Shown here: piece by piece, positions 12,571 to 12,885 of the stretch
Layout: each line of letters begins with the position of its first letter
How positions within the stretch are numbered: position 1 is the stretch's first letter
Source of the DNA: Syntrophaceae bacterium UBA7544
Lineage (GTDB): Bacteria > Desulfobacterota > Syntrophia > Syntrophales > Smithellaceae
Reading direction: 5' to 3'
Length of the DNA stretch: 12,885 nt
Assembly: GCA_002479215.1 (NCBI GenBank)
Contig: DLME01000008.1
Coordinates: 20,698 to 33,582, forward strand
The notes under the pieces: generated by a model
The model's database searches: none
What the model was told of the DNA's origin: nothing
The model's input: the letters and a program-made list of their open reading frames with translations, nothing else
Made by a program: the position numbers and the translations under genes

Positions 12571-12885
12571 ATGCAAAAACATCTAACCGTCAAATCTTTT
12601 TTTGCCAAAAAATATATAATCGCTGTTATCGGTTTGGGATACGTGGGATTACCGCTGGCCGCTCATTTATCACGCAACTTTAAAGTTATTGGTTATGACA
12701 ATAACGAAGTCAATATTACCGAATTAAAAAATGGCCATGATCGCACTCTGGAACTTACCGATGCCGAATTAAAAAAAGCCGATATTCATTTTACATCCGA
12801 TGCCGCCGAACTTTCTGACTGCAGACTTTTCATCGTTGCCGTTCCCACACCGGTAGACGATTCCCATGTTCCCGATTTACGCGCG
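12571..12885 (+). CDS. UDP-sugar dehydrogenase (WbpA/TviB-type), N-terminal part
   Basis: 105 codons are visible and the frame is open to the right edge. The start ATG has GAGGA eight bases upstream. IIAVIGLGYVGLPLAAHLSR (16-35) is the Rossmann NAD-binding loop GxGxxGxxxA of the UDP-glucose/GDP-mannose dehydrogenase family. GYDNNEVNITELKNGHDRT (42-60) resembles the TviB/WbpA group, which oxidises UDP-GlcNAc or UDP-GalNAc to the uronic acid, and FIVAVPTPVDDSHVPDL (87-103) is the conserved V-PTP motif. It feeds surface polysaccharide synthesis. The catalytic Cys domain is outside the window, so substrate is only a guess. About 48-85 bases upstream is its own promoter. Confidence 0.9.
   Translation, partial: MQKHLTVKSFFAKKYIIAVIGLGYVGLPLAAHLSRNFKVIGYDNNEVNITELKNGHDRTLELTDAELKKADIHFTSDAAELSDCRLFIVAVPTPVDDSHVPDLRA

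Noticed and set aside
1..12885. CRISPR array, toxin-antitoxin, phage or IS elements
   Set aside because: No regularly spaced direct repeats, transposase or integrase motifs, or small paired toxin genes were seen on either strand.

Overview
The window looks like a piece of chromosome from a Gram-negative strict anaerobe of the deltaproteobacterial (Desulfobacterota) type, perhaps near the Syntrophales. The signs are a ferredoxin-linked branched-chain 2-oxoacid oxidoreductase operon, a siroheme-decarboxylase-like gene (alternative heme pathway) fused in translation to hemL, an ATP synthase c subunit with a signal-peptide-like leader, type IV pilus minor pilins, and a GEMM-I riboswitch. The taxonomic call is inference from gene content; no rRNA marker is present.

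Region 1 (1-3313, all minus strand) is a pilus assembly locus read from right to left: a strong sigma70-type promoter, a c-di-GMP (GEMM-I class) riboswitch, prepilin peptidase pilD, an AT-rich gap, then fimT/gspH, pilV, pilW and the start of pilX, which runs off the left edge. The four pilin genes overlap or nearly touch. The riboswitch on pilD is the most interesting item: it would tie maturation of all type IV prepilins, and perhaps the minor pilin set, to c-di-GMP.

Region 2 (3462-4642, minus) is a translationally coupled pair for a dTDP-activated sugar: an RmlA-type nucleotidyltransferase and an RmlC-like epimerase. The divergent side (4769-6409, plus) has ribD (riboflavin synthesis) followed by a NusG-family paralogue of the kind that often controls polysaccharide operons. 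At the right edge a nucleotide-sugar dehydrogenase begins (12571-end) behind its own promoter, so surface polysaccharide genes lie on both sides of the housekeeping block.

Region 3 (6534-10001, plus) is a compact operon: small 2x[4Fe-4S] ferredoxin, alpha, beta (TPP) and gamma subunits of a 2-oxoacid:ferredoxin oxidoreductase (best match by memory to VorB type, 2-oxoisovalerate), a tandem ACT-domain protein, and a stand-alone GGQ release-factor-like protein. It ends in a convergent intergenic region with two clean palindromes and a bidirectional terminator.

Region 4 (10185-12491): a monocistronic atpE (minus) with its own promoter and terminator, divergent from an AhbA/AhbB-like gene and hemL (plus), both for tetrapyrrole synthesis. 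No CRISPR array, IS element, tRNA or rRNA was seen.
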